Source: Halorussus salinisoli (GTDB taxonomy: Archaea; Halobacteriota; Halobacteria; Halobacteriales; Haladaptataceae). From it: a stretch of DNA of 64,000 bases. Shown here one piece after another: positions 34,971 to 42,781 of this stretch; the first letter of the stretch is position 1; each line of letters starts with the position of its first letter. The DNA lies in the NCBI GenBank assembly GCA_005239435.1, contig SZNP01000009.1:94591-158590 (forward strand), in the 5' to 3' direction. Under the pieces are notes generated by a model, which was not told the DNA's origin, did no database searches, and worked only from the letters and a program-made list of their open reading frames with translations. The translations under genes were made by a program, and so were the position numbers.

Positions 34971-35477
34971 GGAATCTTCCGGGAGGGCGAGGACTCTTCG
35001 TTCTGTTTCTCGACATCTTCTACCTTCCCGGCGCGCGCTGGCGCGGCGCGACCGTGTGCCGCGCCAACCGCACGAGGTCGTCGGCGCGGAGCGCCGCCTG
35101 CTCGGAGGACGTTGTTTGTCCTCCGGTGTCTGCGGCGACGGACGTGACGCAGGCTCGGGAGACGACCCGCGTCTTCCGGTGTCTGCGCGAGCGGAGCGAG
35201 TGCATGCTCGTCGGAGCGTGCCTCCGACGGTGGACGGCAGCCGCGGATGCCGCCGGCGAGGCTGGGAGCGTGAGGCTGTCGCGGTTGCGGAGCAGTGCGG
35301 TCTTCCGTGGCTCGAGGAGTAGATAGCTTCTTCGTCGTTTACGTCGTTCCGCAGATTCGGTCTCGGTTGGCTCGCGAAACATTTAACTTCTCTGACCATT
35401 CCACTCCTCTCCGCGAACGTCACAACGTCCAACGACTGCCACAACCGGCAAGTGTCCGTCTAGCGAACTCGGAGTCC
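34971..35477. other. 507-base intergenic region occupied mainly by element C
   Basis: The dispersed element spans about 35028-35331. The remainder (35332-35477) is the upstream region of the aldo/keto reductase gene and includes an A/T patch (AACATTTAACTTCTC, about 35378-35392). I see no coding frame with normal composition. Confidence 0.5.
35028..35331 (+). repeat. Dispersed hairpin/TAGCTAGC element, copy C
   Basis: The left end is a hairpin, TGGCGCGGC (35039-35047) with GCCGCGCCA (35058-35066). The interior holds two CCGGTGTCTGCG motifs (about 35126 and 35176) and GCGGTTGCGG near 35281; the right end is GGAGTAGATAGCTTC (35316-35330). It is the longest copy. The minus-strand motif ACACCGGAAGACG at 35170-35182 is shared with copy D and with the region near 10.4 kb. 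Confidence 0.65.
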
Positions 35478-36770
35478 ATGCTCCGACAGCTGACCGAAAA
35501 CGACGAGTCACGGGACAAGCCACAACGCCGCGACGGGGGGACGTTGCGGAGAGGACTACCCTTCGCGCTCGCCTTCGCCGTGGGATTTTTGCTCGGTAAA
35601 CGTGGAGACGACCGATCCGACGCCGGGACGTTCGAGCGCGGAGAGGGCCAGTTGAGCGAGGAGGCGTCCGAAATCCGCGAACGAGCGATGCCCGGCGAGG
35701 AGGGCGAGTCCGCCACTGGCGAGAGCGAGACCGAAAGCGCCGACGCCGAGGGAGCGACCGACCAGCCGAGTTCGATGGGGAGCGTCTCCGGTGAGCAAGT
35801 GCGCGAAGAAGAGCGCGAGGGCGAGGAGACCGGAGCAGAGGAGAGCGAGGCCGAACAAGCGGAAGAAGGAGAAACAGAGGTCGAGGGAGAAACAGCGACC
35901 GAAGGCGAGGTAGAAACCGAGACCGCCGAAATCGACGAGGAGGTGGCCGCGCTCTCGCCGCCGACGACTCACGGGATGCCGATGCTCGGTCTCGGCACCT
36001 ATCAGATGGACGAGTACGACGAGTGCTTCGAGAGCGTCCAGCGGGCCATCCGGATGGGGTACCGGCACCTCGACACCGCGGAGGGGTACGACAACGAGGA
36101 CGCGGTAGGAGACGCCATCGCGGAGTCCGAGGTGGACCGCGATGACTTCTTCGTGGCGACGAAGATCAGTCCCCAAAACCTCGACTACGACCACGTGCTG
36201 ACGAACGCGGCCGAGAGCTTCGACCGACTCGGCGTCGATTTCGTGGACCTGCTGTACGTCCACTGGCCGACGGGCGAGTACGAGGCCAACGACACCCTCG
36301 AAGCGTTCGCGGAACTCCGCGAAGAGGACCTCATCGGAGAAATCGGCGTGAGCAACTTCACCGTCGAACTGCTGGAGGAGGCCATCGAAGTCGCCGACGA
36401 GCCGATCTTCGCCAATCAGGTCGAGATGCATCCCCTGCTCCCGCAGACCGAACTCCGGCAGTTCTGCGCCCAGGACGACGTGGACGTGGAACTGGTCGCT
36501 TACTCGCCCATCGCTCGCGGCGACGTATCGGACGTGGAGGAACTACAGGAGGTCGCCGACAAGCACGACGCGACCCCACAGCAGGTCAGCCTCGCGTGGC
36601 TCCGCGAGAAGGAGGTCACGGCCATCCCGAAGGCGACCAGCGAGGACCACCTCCGGGAGAACTGGCTCAGTCTCGACGTGGAACTGGACGACGAGGACGT
36701 AGAGAAGATAGACTCCATCGAGGAGCGCGAGCGCATCGTGGACCCCGACGAAGCGCCGTGGAACCAGTAG
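35478..36770 (+). CDS. Aldo/keto reductase with N-terminal membrane anchor and acidic linker
   Basis: A 430-residue protein. Residues about 1-25 are polar, 26-42 hydrophobic (GLPFALAFAVGFLLG), and about 45-155 form a Glu/Ala/Thr-rich low-complexity linker. The rest is a complete aldo/keto reductase: MLGLGTYQ, GYRHLDTAEGYDNE (Asp and Tyr of the tetrad), FVATKI (Lys), LLYVHWP (His), IGVSNF, and AIPKATSEDHLREN (NADPH-binding end). Soluble family members start near residue 160. The single hydrophobic segment should tether a catalytic domain to the membrane. ATG 35478 is the first start in good context. Confidence 0.88.
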   Translation: MLRQLTENDESRDKPQRRDGGTLRRGLPFALAFAVGFLLGKRGDDRSDAGTFERGEGQLSEEASEIRERAMPGEEGESATGESETESADAEGATDQPSSMGSVSGEQVREEEREGEETGAEESEAEQAEEGETEVEGETATEGEVETETAEIDEEVAALSPPTTHGMPMLGLGTYQMDEYDECFESVQRAIRMGYRHLDTAEGYDNEDAVGDAIAESEVDRDDFFVATKISPQNLDYDHVLTNAAESFDRLGVDFVDLLYVHWPTGEYEANDTLEAFAELREEDLIGEIGVSNFTVELLEEAIEVADEPIFANQVEMHPLLPQTELRQFCAQDDVDVELVAYSPIARGDVSDVEELQEVADKHDATPQQVSLAWLREKEVTAIPKATSEDHLRENWLSLDVELDDEDVEKIDSIEERERIVDPDEAPWNQ

Positions 36771-36834
36771 GACGGGACCACGCGCTCCGAGCGGAGCGAA
36801 CCCCTTTTGACACCCGACCGGCTATCCACTCTCG

Positions 36835-37608
36835 ATGAAGCTACTCGTCGTCGGTGCGGGCGAGATGGGCCGGTGGTTCGGCGAGATCGTCGCGAGCGAA
36901 CTCGACGCGGACGTGGCGTTCGCCGACGCCGACCCCGAGGTGGCCGAGGCGGCCGCCGAAGCGGTCGGCGAGCGGTCGGTCTCGCTCTCGACCGACGAGC
37001 GGTTCGACGCGGTGTGCGTCGCAGTCCCCATCTCGGCCGCCAGCGAGGCTATCGAGCGCCACGCGGCGAAGGCCGAGCGCGCGCTCCTCGACGTGACCGG
37101 CCAGATGGCCGACCCCGTGGGCGCGATGGCCGCGGTTGCGCCCGACCGCGAGCGCGTGAGCCTCCACCCGCTGTTCGCGGCGGCCAACGCGCCGGGGAAC
37201 GTGGCGGTCGTGGCCGACGAGTCAGGTCCCGTCACCGACCGGATTCTCCATGCGCTCGAATCCGCGGGCAACCGACTGGTGGAGACGACGCCAGCCGAAC
37301 ACGACGAGGCGATGGAGACGGTGCAGGCCGGGACGCACGCGGCCGTCCTCGCGTTCGCCTCGGCGGCCGAGGACGTGCCCGAGGGACTGACGACTCCGGT
37401 GTTCGAGGACCTGTCGGCGGTGGCCGAGCAAGTCACGGGCAACGCGCCGTCGGTGTACGCCGAGATTCAGGCGACGTTCGACGGGGCCGAGCGCGTGGCG
37501 GAGGCCGCGACTCTCCTCGCAGACGCCGACGCCGACGAGTTCGCGGAGTTGTATCGAGCGGCCGGAGGGACCGCGGAGAAGACCGGCACCGAGGAGACAG
37601 AGCGATGA
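36835..37608 (+). CDS. tyrA: Prephenate dehydrogenase
   Basis: A 257-residue NAD(P)-dependent enzyme for tyrosine synthesis. The Rossmann motif is LLVVGAGEMGRWFG, followed by CVAVPISAASEAI, LLDVTGQMADPVGAMA (the D-x-x-S/G-x-K region), and VSLHPLFAAANAPGN with the catalytic His. The helical C-terminal domain contains ETVQAGTHAAVLAFA. The stop TGA overlaps a following ATG (ATGA at 37605), consistent with coupling to the downstream genes. Confidence 0.9.
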   Translation: MKLLVVGAGEMGRWFGEIVASELDADVAFADADPEVAEAAAEAVGERSVSLSTDERFDAVCVAVPISAASEAIERHAAKAERALLDVTGQMADPVGAMAAVAPDRERVSLHPLFAAANAPGNVAVVADESGPVTDRILHALESAGNRLVETTPAEHDEAMETVQAGTHAAVLAFASAAEDVPEGLTTPVFEDLSAVAEQVTGNAPSVYAEIQATFDGAERVAEAATLLADADADEFAELYRAAGGTAEKTGTEETER

Positions 37609-37676
37609 CGAAGACAAAACGACGGACGTCGGAGGGAAAGATGACGGAGAGCACGACGGCGGAGGTAGGGCGATGA
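37605..37676 (+). CDS. Possible 23-codon coupled mini-gene between tyrA and the Rsm22-like gene
   Basis: ATG at 37605 overlaps the tyrA stop (ATGA) and its TGA at 37674-37676 overlaps the ATG of the next gene (ATGA at 37673). The 23 residues (MTKTKRRTSEGKMTESTTAE then VGR) are basic then polar. It may only relay ribosomes between the two genes. There is no homology evidence, so the call rests on the two exact start/stop overlaps. Confidence 0.3.
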   Translation: MTKTKRRTSEGKMTESTTAEVGR

Positions 37677-39136
37677 ACGACGACCGACGCGAGAAGATTC
37701 GAGAGAACGCGAAGTACCTCCGGGAGGTCCGACCCATCGACCCCGACGAGATTTCGGAGTACGTCGAAGGGCAACCACACCCCGGCGTCGTCCGCCAGAC
37801 GCTCCGCGAGGAGGCCCCGTCGCTCGGACTGGTCGAGCGCGAGGACGGCACCTTCGAACCGGTGGAGGAAGGCCCGATTACGCCCGCGTTCCACGGCGTC
37901 GAGGCGTTCCCCACGGAGTACGGCCGCCGCCTCGAAGACCTGCTGGTCGAGCGATTCGGTCCGGACTGGCAGACCGGCGAGTCGGGCGACCGACTCCGCG
38001 AGACTATTCGGCGACTCAAGGAGGACTACTTCCGAAACAACCCCGTGGAGTACGACGAGACGGCCGCGCTCGGCTACGCCGTCTACCACCTGCCGGACAA
38101 CTACGCGGTGGCGCAGTACGTCCTCCACGAACTCGCCGAAGCGGGACTGGTGGGTCGCCACCTCCGGATTCTCGACGTAGGCGCGGGCGTCGGCGGCCCG
38201 GCGCTCGGAATCGCCGATTACCTGCCCGACGACGCCCTCGTGGAGTACGAGGCGGTCGAACCGAGCGATTCCGCCGCGGACGTGTTCGAGCGCGTGGCGA
38301 CCGACGCCAGTCGGAACGTCCACGTCGAACTCCACCGGGAGACGGCCGAAGAGTTCGAACCGGGCGAGAGCGACGCGTTCGACCGGGCCGAACGCGGTGC
38401 GTTCGACGCCGAGGACGGTCGGGAGTACGACCTGATGCTGTTCGCCAACGTCCTGAACGAACTGGACGACCCCGAAGCGGTGGTCCGGCGATACCTCGAC
38501 GCCCTCGCCGACGACGGCGCGCTCCTCGCAATCGAACCCGCGGACCGCGAGACCAGCATCGGACTTCGGAAGGTAGAGCGCGCCGTCGCCGACGACGCGC
38601 GGGCGGCCACCGTCTTCGCGCCCACGCTCCGACTCTGGCCCGACGGGCGCCCGACCGACCGCGGGTGGTCGTTCGACGTGAAACCGGACCTGGAGGTGCC
38701 CGGGTTCCAGCGCAAACTCGACGACGCCGCTGGCGCGTCCCGCGAGTTCGTCAACGTGGACGTGCAGTTCTCCTACTCGATTCTGCGCCCCGACGGCCAG
38801 CGCAAGGCCGAGTTCACGGCCGACGCCGAGCGCACGGCGAAGATGGCCGAGATGGACCGCCACGTCACCAACCGCATCGACCTCGTGGCGGTGAAACTCA
38901 GCCACTCGCTCGCGGAGGGCGACCGCAACCCCCTCTTCAAAATCGGCGACGGGAGCGAATCGGAGGACCACTTCGCGGTCCTGACCAACGAGACGTCGCT
39001 GAACAGCGACCTCCGGACAGCCGACTACGGCGACCTGCTGGCGTTCGAGGGCGTGTTGGCCCTCTGGAACGACGACGAGGACGCCTACAACCTCGTCGTG
39101 GACGAGGAGACGGTCGTGGACGGGATTCCGGTATAG
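37673..39136 (+). CDS. Rsm22-like small-subunit-associated methyltransferase
   Basis: A 487-residue SAM-dependent methyltransferase of the Rsm22 family. An N-terminal helical part (residues about 1-150, with ETAALGYAVYHLPDNYAVAQYVL) is followed by the Rossmann core: LRILDVGAGVGGPALGIADY (motif I), YEAVEPSDSAADVF and LMLFANVLNELDDPEAVVRR. C-terminal residues about 360-487 look OB/ribosome-binding-like (YDLMLF and KLSHSLAEGDRNPLFKIGDG). Known relatives bind the small ribosomal subunit; the methylated residue here is unknown. It overlaps the preceding mini-frame by ATGA. Confidence 0.82.
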   Translation: MNDDRREKIRENAKYLREVRPIDPDEISEYVEGQPHPGVVRQTLREEAPSLGLVEREDGTFEPVEEGPITPAFHGVEAFPTEYGRRLEDLLVERFGPDWQTGESGDRLRETIRRLKEDYFRNNPVEYDETAALGYAVYHLPDNYAVAQYVLHELAEAGLVGRHLRILDVGAGVGGPALGIADYLPDDALVEYEAVEPSDSAADVFERVATDASRNVHVELHRETAEEFEPGESDAFDRAERGAFDAEDGREYDLMLFANVLNELDDPEAVVRRYLDALADDGALLAIEPADRETSIGLRKVERAVADDARAATVFAPTLRLWPDGRPTDRGWSFDVKPDLEVPGFQRKLDDAAGASREFVNVDVQFSYSILRPDGQRKAEFTADAERTAKMAEMDRHVTNRIDLVAVKLSHSLAEGDRNPLFKIGDGSESEDHFAVLTNETSLNSDLRTADYGDLLAFEGVLALWNDDEDAYNLVVDEETVVDGIPV

Positions 39137-39246
39137 GTTTTCTTCGTTCTAAGTATATTTATTTAGTACTAAACACATATATTTCTTTCCTAGAATCATG
39201 TACATGCGTCTATCGACCGTCTTTCGAACCGTCACGTCCCACTGGA

Positions 39247-39373
39247 CGCGCCGAGTGAGCGCCGACAGGCGCGAACCGACGGGGAAGTCCGGGTCGCGGT
39301 GGAGTTGCGGTACGGTTGCGGTGGAGTTGCGGTACGGTCGCGGTACGATTGGGTGGAGCAGTAGCTAGCGAAC
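39247..39373 (+). repeat. Dispersed hairpin/TAGCTAGC element, copy E
   Basis: A weaker left hairpin (CGCGCC 39247-39252, GGCGCG 39268-39273) precedes two repeats of GCGGTGGAGTTGCGGTACGG and ends with CAGTAGCTAGCGAAC (about 39359-39373). It shares the GTTGCGGTACGGT core and the TAGCTAGC end with copies B and D and lies just downstream of the Rsm22-like gene. Confidence 0.6.
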
Positions 39374-39437
39374 TCGTCGGTTTCAGTCGGATGAGTGTCT
39401 GACGAGGGGTAACAGTTACTCGGCCGAATGGCTGAGG

Positions 39438-39605
39438 GTCGCTAGCTATTCCTAGAGCCAAGGAGTAACCGCGCCGCCCCGCACCGCGACCGCAGGCCTC
39501 ACACCTCCCCAACCTCCTGCGCTTCTCGGTCGCTCCACTCCCTGCGATGCTCGTCCCTCGCGCGCATGGGCGCGGCGCACGAGCGCCGCGCCAGCGCGCG
39601 CCGGG
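39438..39605 (-). repeat. Dispersed hairpin/TAGCTAGC element, copy F
   Basis: The plus strand reads GCTAGCTA (39441-39448), GCCAAGGAGTAACCGC, CACCGCGACCGCAGGC and ends in a 10-bp hairpin, GGCGCGGCGC (39569-39578) with its complement (39583-39592), then CGCGCGCCGGGTGAAGG. The order and motifs match copy B on the opposite strand, over about 160 bases, with the hairpin arms changed but still paired. Confidence 0.68.
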
Positions 39606-39608
39606 TGA

Positions 39609-39662
39609 AGGTATCACAGGGTCGTCGTTATCACAGGGCTGTCGTTATCACAGGGTCGTCGT
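39609..39662 (+). repeat. Short direct repeats of TATCACAGGG(T/C)
   Basis: TATCACAGGGTCGTCGT, TATCACAGGGCTGTCGT and TATCACAGGGTCGTCGT occur in tandem. Three copies at 17-base spacing lie just upstream of the ATP-grasp ligase gene. Function unknown; they may be slippage products or a binding-site array. Confidence 0.55.
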
Positions 39663-39723
39663 AGTCCCCGGCGGGCGTTGCCGACTCGCACGACTTTTAG
39701 CGGGCGAGACGAGAACGACGTGT

Positions 39724-41007
39724 ATGGCAACCTTTCGCTCGTTCGACGGCCTCCGCGACGCGCTCGCGGACGCCGACTTCGACCGGCCACCAGCTATCGT
39801 CTGCAACGCCCACGTCACCGGGTTGAGCGTGGCTCGCGCGCTGAAGGCACGCGACGTGCCCGTCATCGCCATCGACCGCAACGAGAAGGGAGTCGCGCCC
39901 TATTCCGACGCCGTGGACTTCGCTGGCCAGGTTACGTACCCGCTGGACGACGAGGAGGGCTTCCGCGACGACGTGGAGGCGCTCGCGGCCGAACTCGACC
40001 ACGACCCCGTCGCGTTCGGTTGTATGGACGAGTGGGTCCACGCCTTCTCCCGGACCGAACCCGAAGGCGTCACCCTCCCGTTCGCCGACCGCGAGACCAT
40101 CGACCGCGTGCTGGACAAGGAGTCGCTGTACACCGTGGCCGAGCGACTGGACGTGCCCTACCCCGAGACCTACCGCATCGCCGAGACCGACCCCGCGGAG
40201 ACGGGCGGAGCGCGCGGTCCTGCGGGAGACGACCGCGAGAGCGTCCCCGCGGCCGAGGCCGCCGAGCGACTCGGCTTCCCCCTCGTGGTCAAGCCCGCCC
40301 TGAAGCGCAAGTTCTCGGAGGCGGTCGGTACAAACGTCATCGAGGTCGGCGACGAGGCCGAGTTCGAAGACGTGGTGGCCAACGCCGCCGCGGAGGGCAT
40401 CCGCGTGATGGCCCAGGAGAAGGTCCCGGCCGTGCAGGGCGAGGACTGCTCGCTGGCCTCCTACGTCCCCGAGACGGGGGAGGCCGTCACCTTCGTCGGA
40501 AACGCCCGGGTCCGGTACCCCCTCGGCTACGGCACCTCCTGCGTCGTCCAGCGCGCCGACGAACCGGACGTGAAGCGAAACGCGCTGTCGGTCCTCGACG
40601 AGACCGGCTACCACGGCATCAGCGAGGCCGAATTCCTCTACGACGGCGACCGCGAGGAGTACGTCCTCATCGACGTGAACACCCGGCCGTGGAAGTGGAT
40701 CTCCCTGCCGGTGCAGGCGGGCGCGAACCTCCCGCTGGCGGCATACGCCGACGCCGTGGGCGAGGAGTACGAGGCCGACGAGGTTCGGGACGCGCGGTGG
40801 GTCTACCTCGCCGACTACCTCAAGGCGCTGAACACCGACGGATTCGGGGACGTGCTGGCCCGAAACGACTGGCTCTCGCTCGTCTCGGGCGACTTCGAGG
40901 CGAGCGAGGACCTGACGACCGGGGTGTATCGGCCCTCGGACCCCGCTCCGGCGTACCAACTGCTCAGCACCGAGTTCGGCACGCAGGAGTACTACTGTTC
41001 CTGCTAG
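39724..41007 (+). CDS. ATP-grasp carboxylate-amine ligase
   Basis: A 427-residue ATP-grasp enzyme. After an N-terminal Rossmann-like domain (PAIVCNAHVTGLSVARALKA, DVPVIAIDRN) the grasp fold has FPLVVKPALKRKFSEAVGT, GIRVMAQEKVPA, GEDCSLASYVPETGE and the metal-ligand end FLYDGDREEYVLIDVNTRPWKW. Members join a carboxylate to an amine with ATP; the substrate here is unknown and the gene is monocistronic. ATG 39724 begins the recognisable domain; upstream in-frame starts run through repeat copy F. Confidence 0.85.
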   Translation: MATFRSFDGLRDALADADFDRPPAIVCNAHVTGLSVARALKARDVPVIAIDRNEKGVAPYSDAVDFAGQVTYPLDDEEGFRDDVEALAAELDHDPVAFGCMDEWVHAFSRTEPEGVTLPFADRETIDRVLDKESLYTVAERLDVPYPETYRIAETDPAETGGARGPAGDDRESVPAAEAAERLGFPLVVKPALKRKFSEAVGTNVIEVGDEAEFEDVVANAAAEGIRVMAQEKVPAVQGEDCSLASYVPETGEAVTFVGNARVRYPLGYGTSCVVQRADEPDVKRNALSVLDETGYHGISEAEFLYDGDREEYVLIDVNTRPWKWISLPVQAGANLPLAAYADAVGEEYEADEVRDARWVYLADYLKALNTDGFGDVLARNDWLSLVSGDFEASEDLTTGVYRPSDPAPAYQLLSTEFGTQEYYCSC

Positions 41008-41329
41008 ACGACCTTTCCCTGCGCCCAGAACCTCGGGTTCGCGGCGATTCTTCGCCGGCAAAAGCTCGACCGGGAACACCGGAAGACGAACCGCGTCTTC
41101 CGAGCCTTCACTCGCTCTGCTCGCGATGACGCGGGGAGGTTCGGGGAGCGGTGACGGTGCCGTGCGGTTGCGGTACGGTCGGTTCGACCGGTAGTTAGCT
41201 TCGTTTCGACTTCACTCTCGTTCTCGGCAGAAGTACACGAGACGAACTTCGAATCGCGCGCGTCCGAGTTCGACCGTGTATCTCGCCGGTATCCCCGTCT
41301 TTTCCCGGGCCGACGCCCCCAGAGCAACC
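41008..41329. other. 322-base intergenic region holding element D and the LLM gene promoter
   Basis: Element D occupies about 41041-41203. The remaining 126 bases are upstream of the LLM oxidoreductase gene. No reliable TATA box was found; TATCTCGCCGGTATC near 41279 is the most A/T-rich spot. Confidence 0.45.
41041..41203 (+). repeat. Dispersed hairpin/TAGCTAGC element, copy D
   Basis: The left hairpin CGGCGA (41042-41047)/TCGCCG (41052-41057) is followed by ACACCGGAAGACG (41076-41088), a TGCGGTTGCGGTACGGT core (about 41163-41179) and the end GTAGTTAGCTTC (41191-41202). It lies 35 bases after the ATP-grasp ligase stop codon. Confidence 0.6.
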
Positions 41330-42691
41330 ATGAGTAGCGACTACATCCACCTCAATCTCTTCACGATGAACTCGGTCGGACACGTCACGACCGGCAACTG
41401 GCGGACGCCCGGCGACCAGTCCCACCGCTACACGGACGTCGAGTACTGGCTCGACGTGGCCCGGACCGCCGAGCGCGGCGGGTTCGACGCGGTGTTCTTC
41501 GCCGACGTGCGGGGGATTTACGACGTGTACGGCGACGACCGCGAGACCGCAATCGAGAACGCGGTCCAGACGCCCGCCAACGACCCGCAGGCGCTGGTGC
41601 CCGCAATGGCGACCGCGACCGACCACCTCGGGTTCGCGGTGACGCGCTCTACCACCTACGTCCACCCCTACCAACTCGCCCGCGAGTTATCGACGCTCGA
41701 CCACGTGACCGACGGCCGAGTCGCGTTCAACGTCGTCACCTCCTACCTCGAAAGCGCCGCCCGAAACCTCGGACTCGACGAGCGGATGGACCGCCAGACC
41801 CGCTACGACCGGGCCGACGAGTTCATGGACGTGTGCCACCGCCTCTGGGAGGAGAGCTGGGACGACGACGCCGTGGTTCGGGACCGAGAGACGGGAGTGT
41901 ACACCGACCCGGAGAAGGTCCACGGCGTCGATTTCGAGGGCGAGTACTTCGACGTCCCCGACGCCCACAGTTGCGAACCGTCGCCTCAGCGCACGCCGGT
42001 CCTCTATCAGGCCGGGTCGTCGGACCGCGGCCGGGAGTTCGCGGCCGACAACGCCGAAGCCGTGTTCGTCAGCCAACCCACCGAGGAGGGCGTCCGGAGC
42101 TACGTCGAGGACCTGCGCGAACGAGCGGCGGCCAAGGGCCGCGACCCCGACGAACTCCGGTTTTTCCCCGGCGTGGTGCCCATCGTTGGGGAGACCGAGG
42201 AGGTGGCCCGAGAGAAGTACGCGACCTACGCCGAGAACGTCGATTACGAGGCGACGCTGGCACTACTTGCCGGTTTCACGGACATCGACTTCTCGGAGTT
42301 GGACCCCGACCAGAAGGTCGAACACATCGAGACAGACGCGATTCAGGGCGCGGTCAACGCCTTCACGCAGAACGACCCGGACCGCGACTGGACCGTCGGC
42401 GAAGTCGCGGAGTTCGCCGGTCTCGGTTCCACGTCGCCCATCGTGGTCGGGGACCCCGAGCAAGTCGCCGACGAACTCCAGTACTGGTTCGAGGACGTCG
42501 GCGTGGACGGGTTCAACCTCAAGGAGGTCGTCCGACCCGGCACGCTCCGGGACTTCGTGGACATGGTGGTTCCCGTCCTCCGCGAACGCGGACTGGTCCG
42601 CGAGGAGTACGAGGGCGACACGCTGCGCGAGAACCTCTTCGAGGAGGAAGGCCGGACCCGACTCGCCGACGACCATCCGGCCCGGAACTGA
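41330..42691 (+). CDS. LLM-class flavin-dependent monooxygenase (NtaA/SnaA/DszA type)
   Basis: A 453-residue FMNH2-dependent oxygenase of the bacterial luciferase fold. The start DYIHLNLFTMNSVGHVTTGNW, HRYTDVEYWLDVARTAERGGFDAVFFADV, the FMN-binding TTYVHPYQLARELSTLDHVT with VAFNVVTS, and PVLYQAGSSDRGREFAADNAEAVF are hallmark segments. It would need a partner flavin reductase, none of which is adjacent. Natural substrate unknown; relatives oxidise nitrilotriacetate, sulfur compounds or long-chain amides. ATG 41330 fits the family. Confidence 0.9.
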   Translation: MSSDYIHLNLFTMNSVGHVTTGNWRTPGDQSHRYTDVEYWLDVARTAERGGFDAVFFADVRGIYDVYGDDRETAIENAVQTPANDPQALVPAMATATDHLGFAVTRSTTYVHPYQLARELSTLDHVTDGRVAFNVVTSYLESAARNLGLDERMDRQTRYDRADEFMDVCHRLWEESWDDDAVVRDRETGVYTDPEKVHGVDFEGEYFDVPDAHSCEPSPQRTPVLYQAGSSDRGREFAADNAEAVFVSQPTEEGVRSYVEDLRERAAAKGRDPDELRFFPGVVPIVGETEEVAREKYATYAENVDYEATLALLAGFTDIDFSELDPDQKVEHIETDAIQGAVNAFTQNDPDRDWTVGEVAEFAGLGSTSPIVVGDPEQVADELQYWFEDVGVDGFNLKEVVRPGTLRDFVDMVVPVLRERGLVREEYEGDTLRENLFEEEGRTRLADDHPARN

Positions 42692-42781
42692 GTCGGGAGC
42701 CGACGAGTTTCCGGCCACGAGTCCGAGAAATGAAATAAACAGAAATTTTAACTCCCGGCCACGCGCCGCATTCGATAGCGT

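Larger units (their letters stand above)
39137..39723. other. 587-base intergenic region with two inverted copies of the dispersed element
   Basis: Copy E (39247-39373, plus orientation) and copy F (39438-39605, minus orientation) face each other with their TAGCTA ends about 70 bases apart. The left part (39137-39246) has an A/T-rich stretch at 39145-39195. Three copies of a TCACAGGG-type segment follow copy F (TATCACAGGGTCGTCGT, 39611-39662). No coding frame with normal composition. Confidence 0.55.

Noticed and set aside
35056..35326. Frames within repeat element C
   Set aside because: They are Arg/Cys-rich translations of a GC-rich repeat with no conserved counterpart.
39210..39617. A 135-codon minus-strand frame across elements E and F
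   Set aside because: It reads through two copies of a non-coding repeat in opposite orientation.
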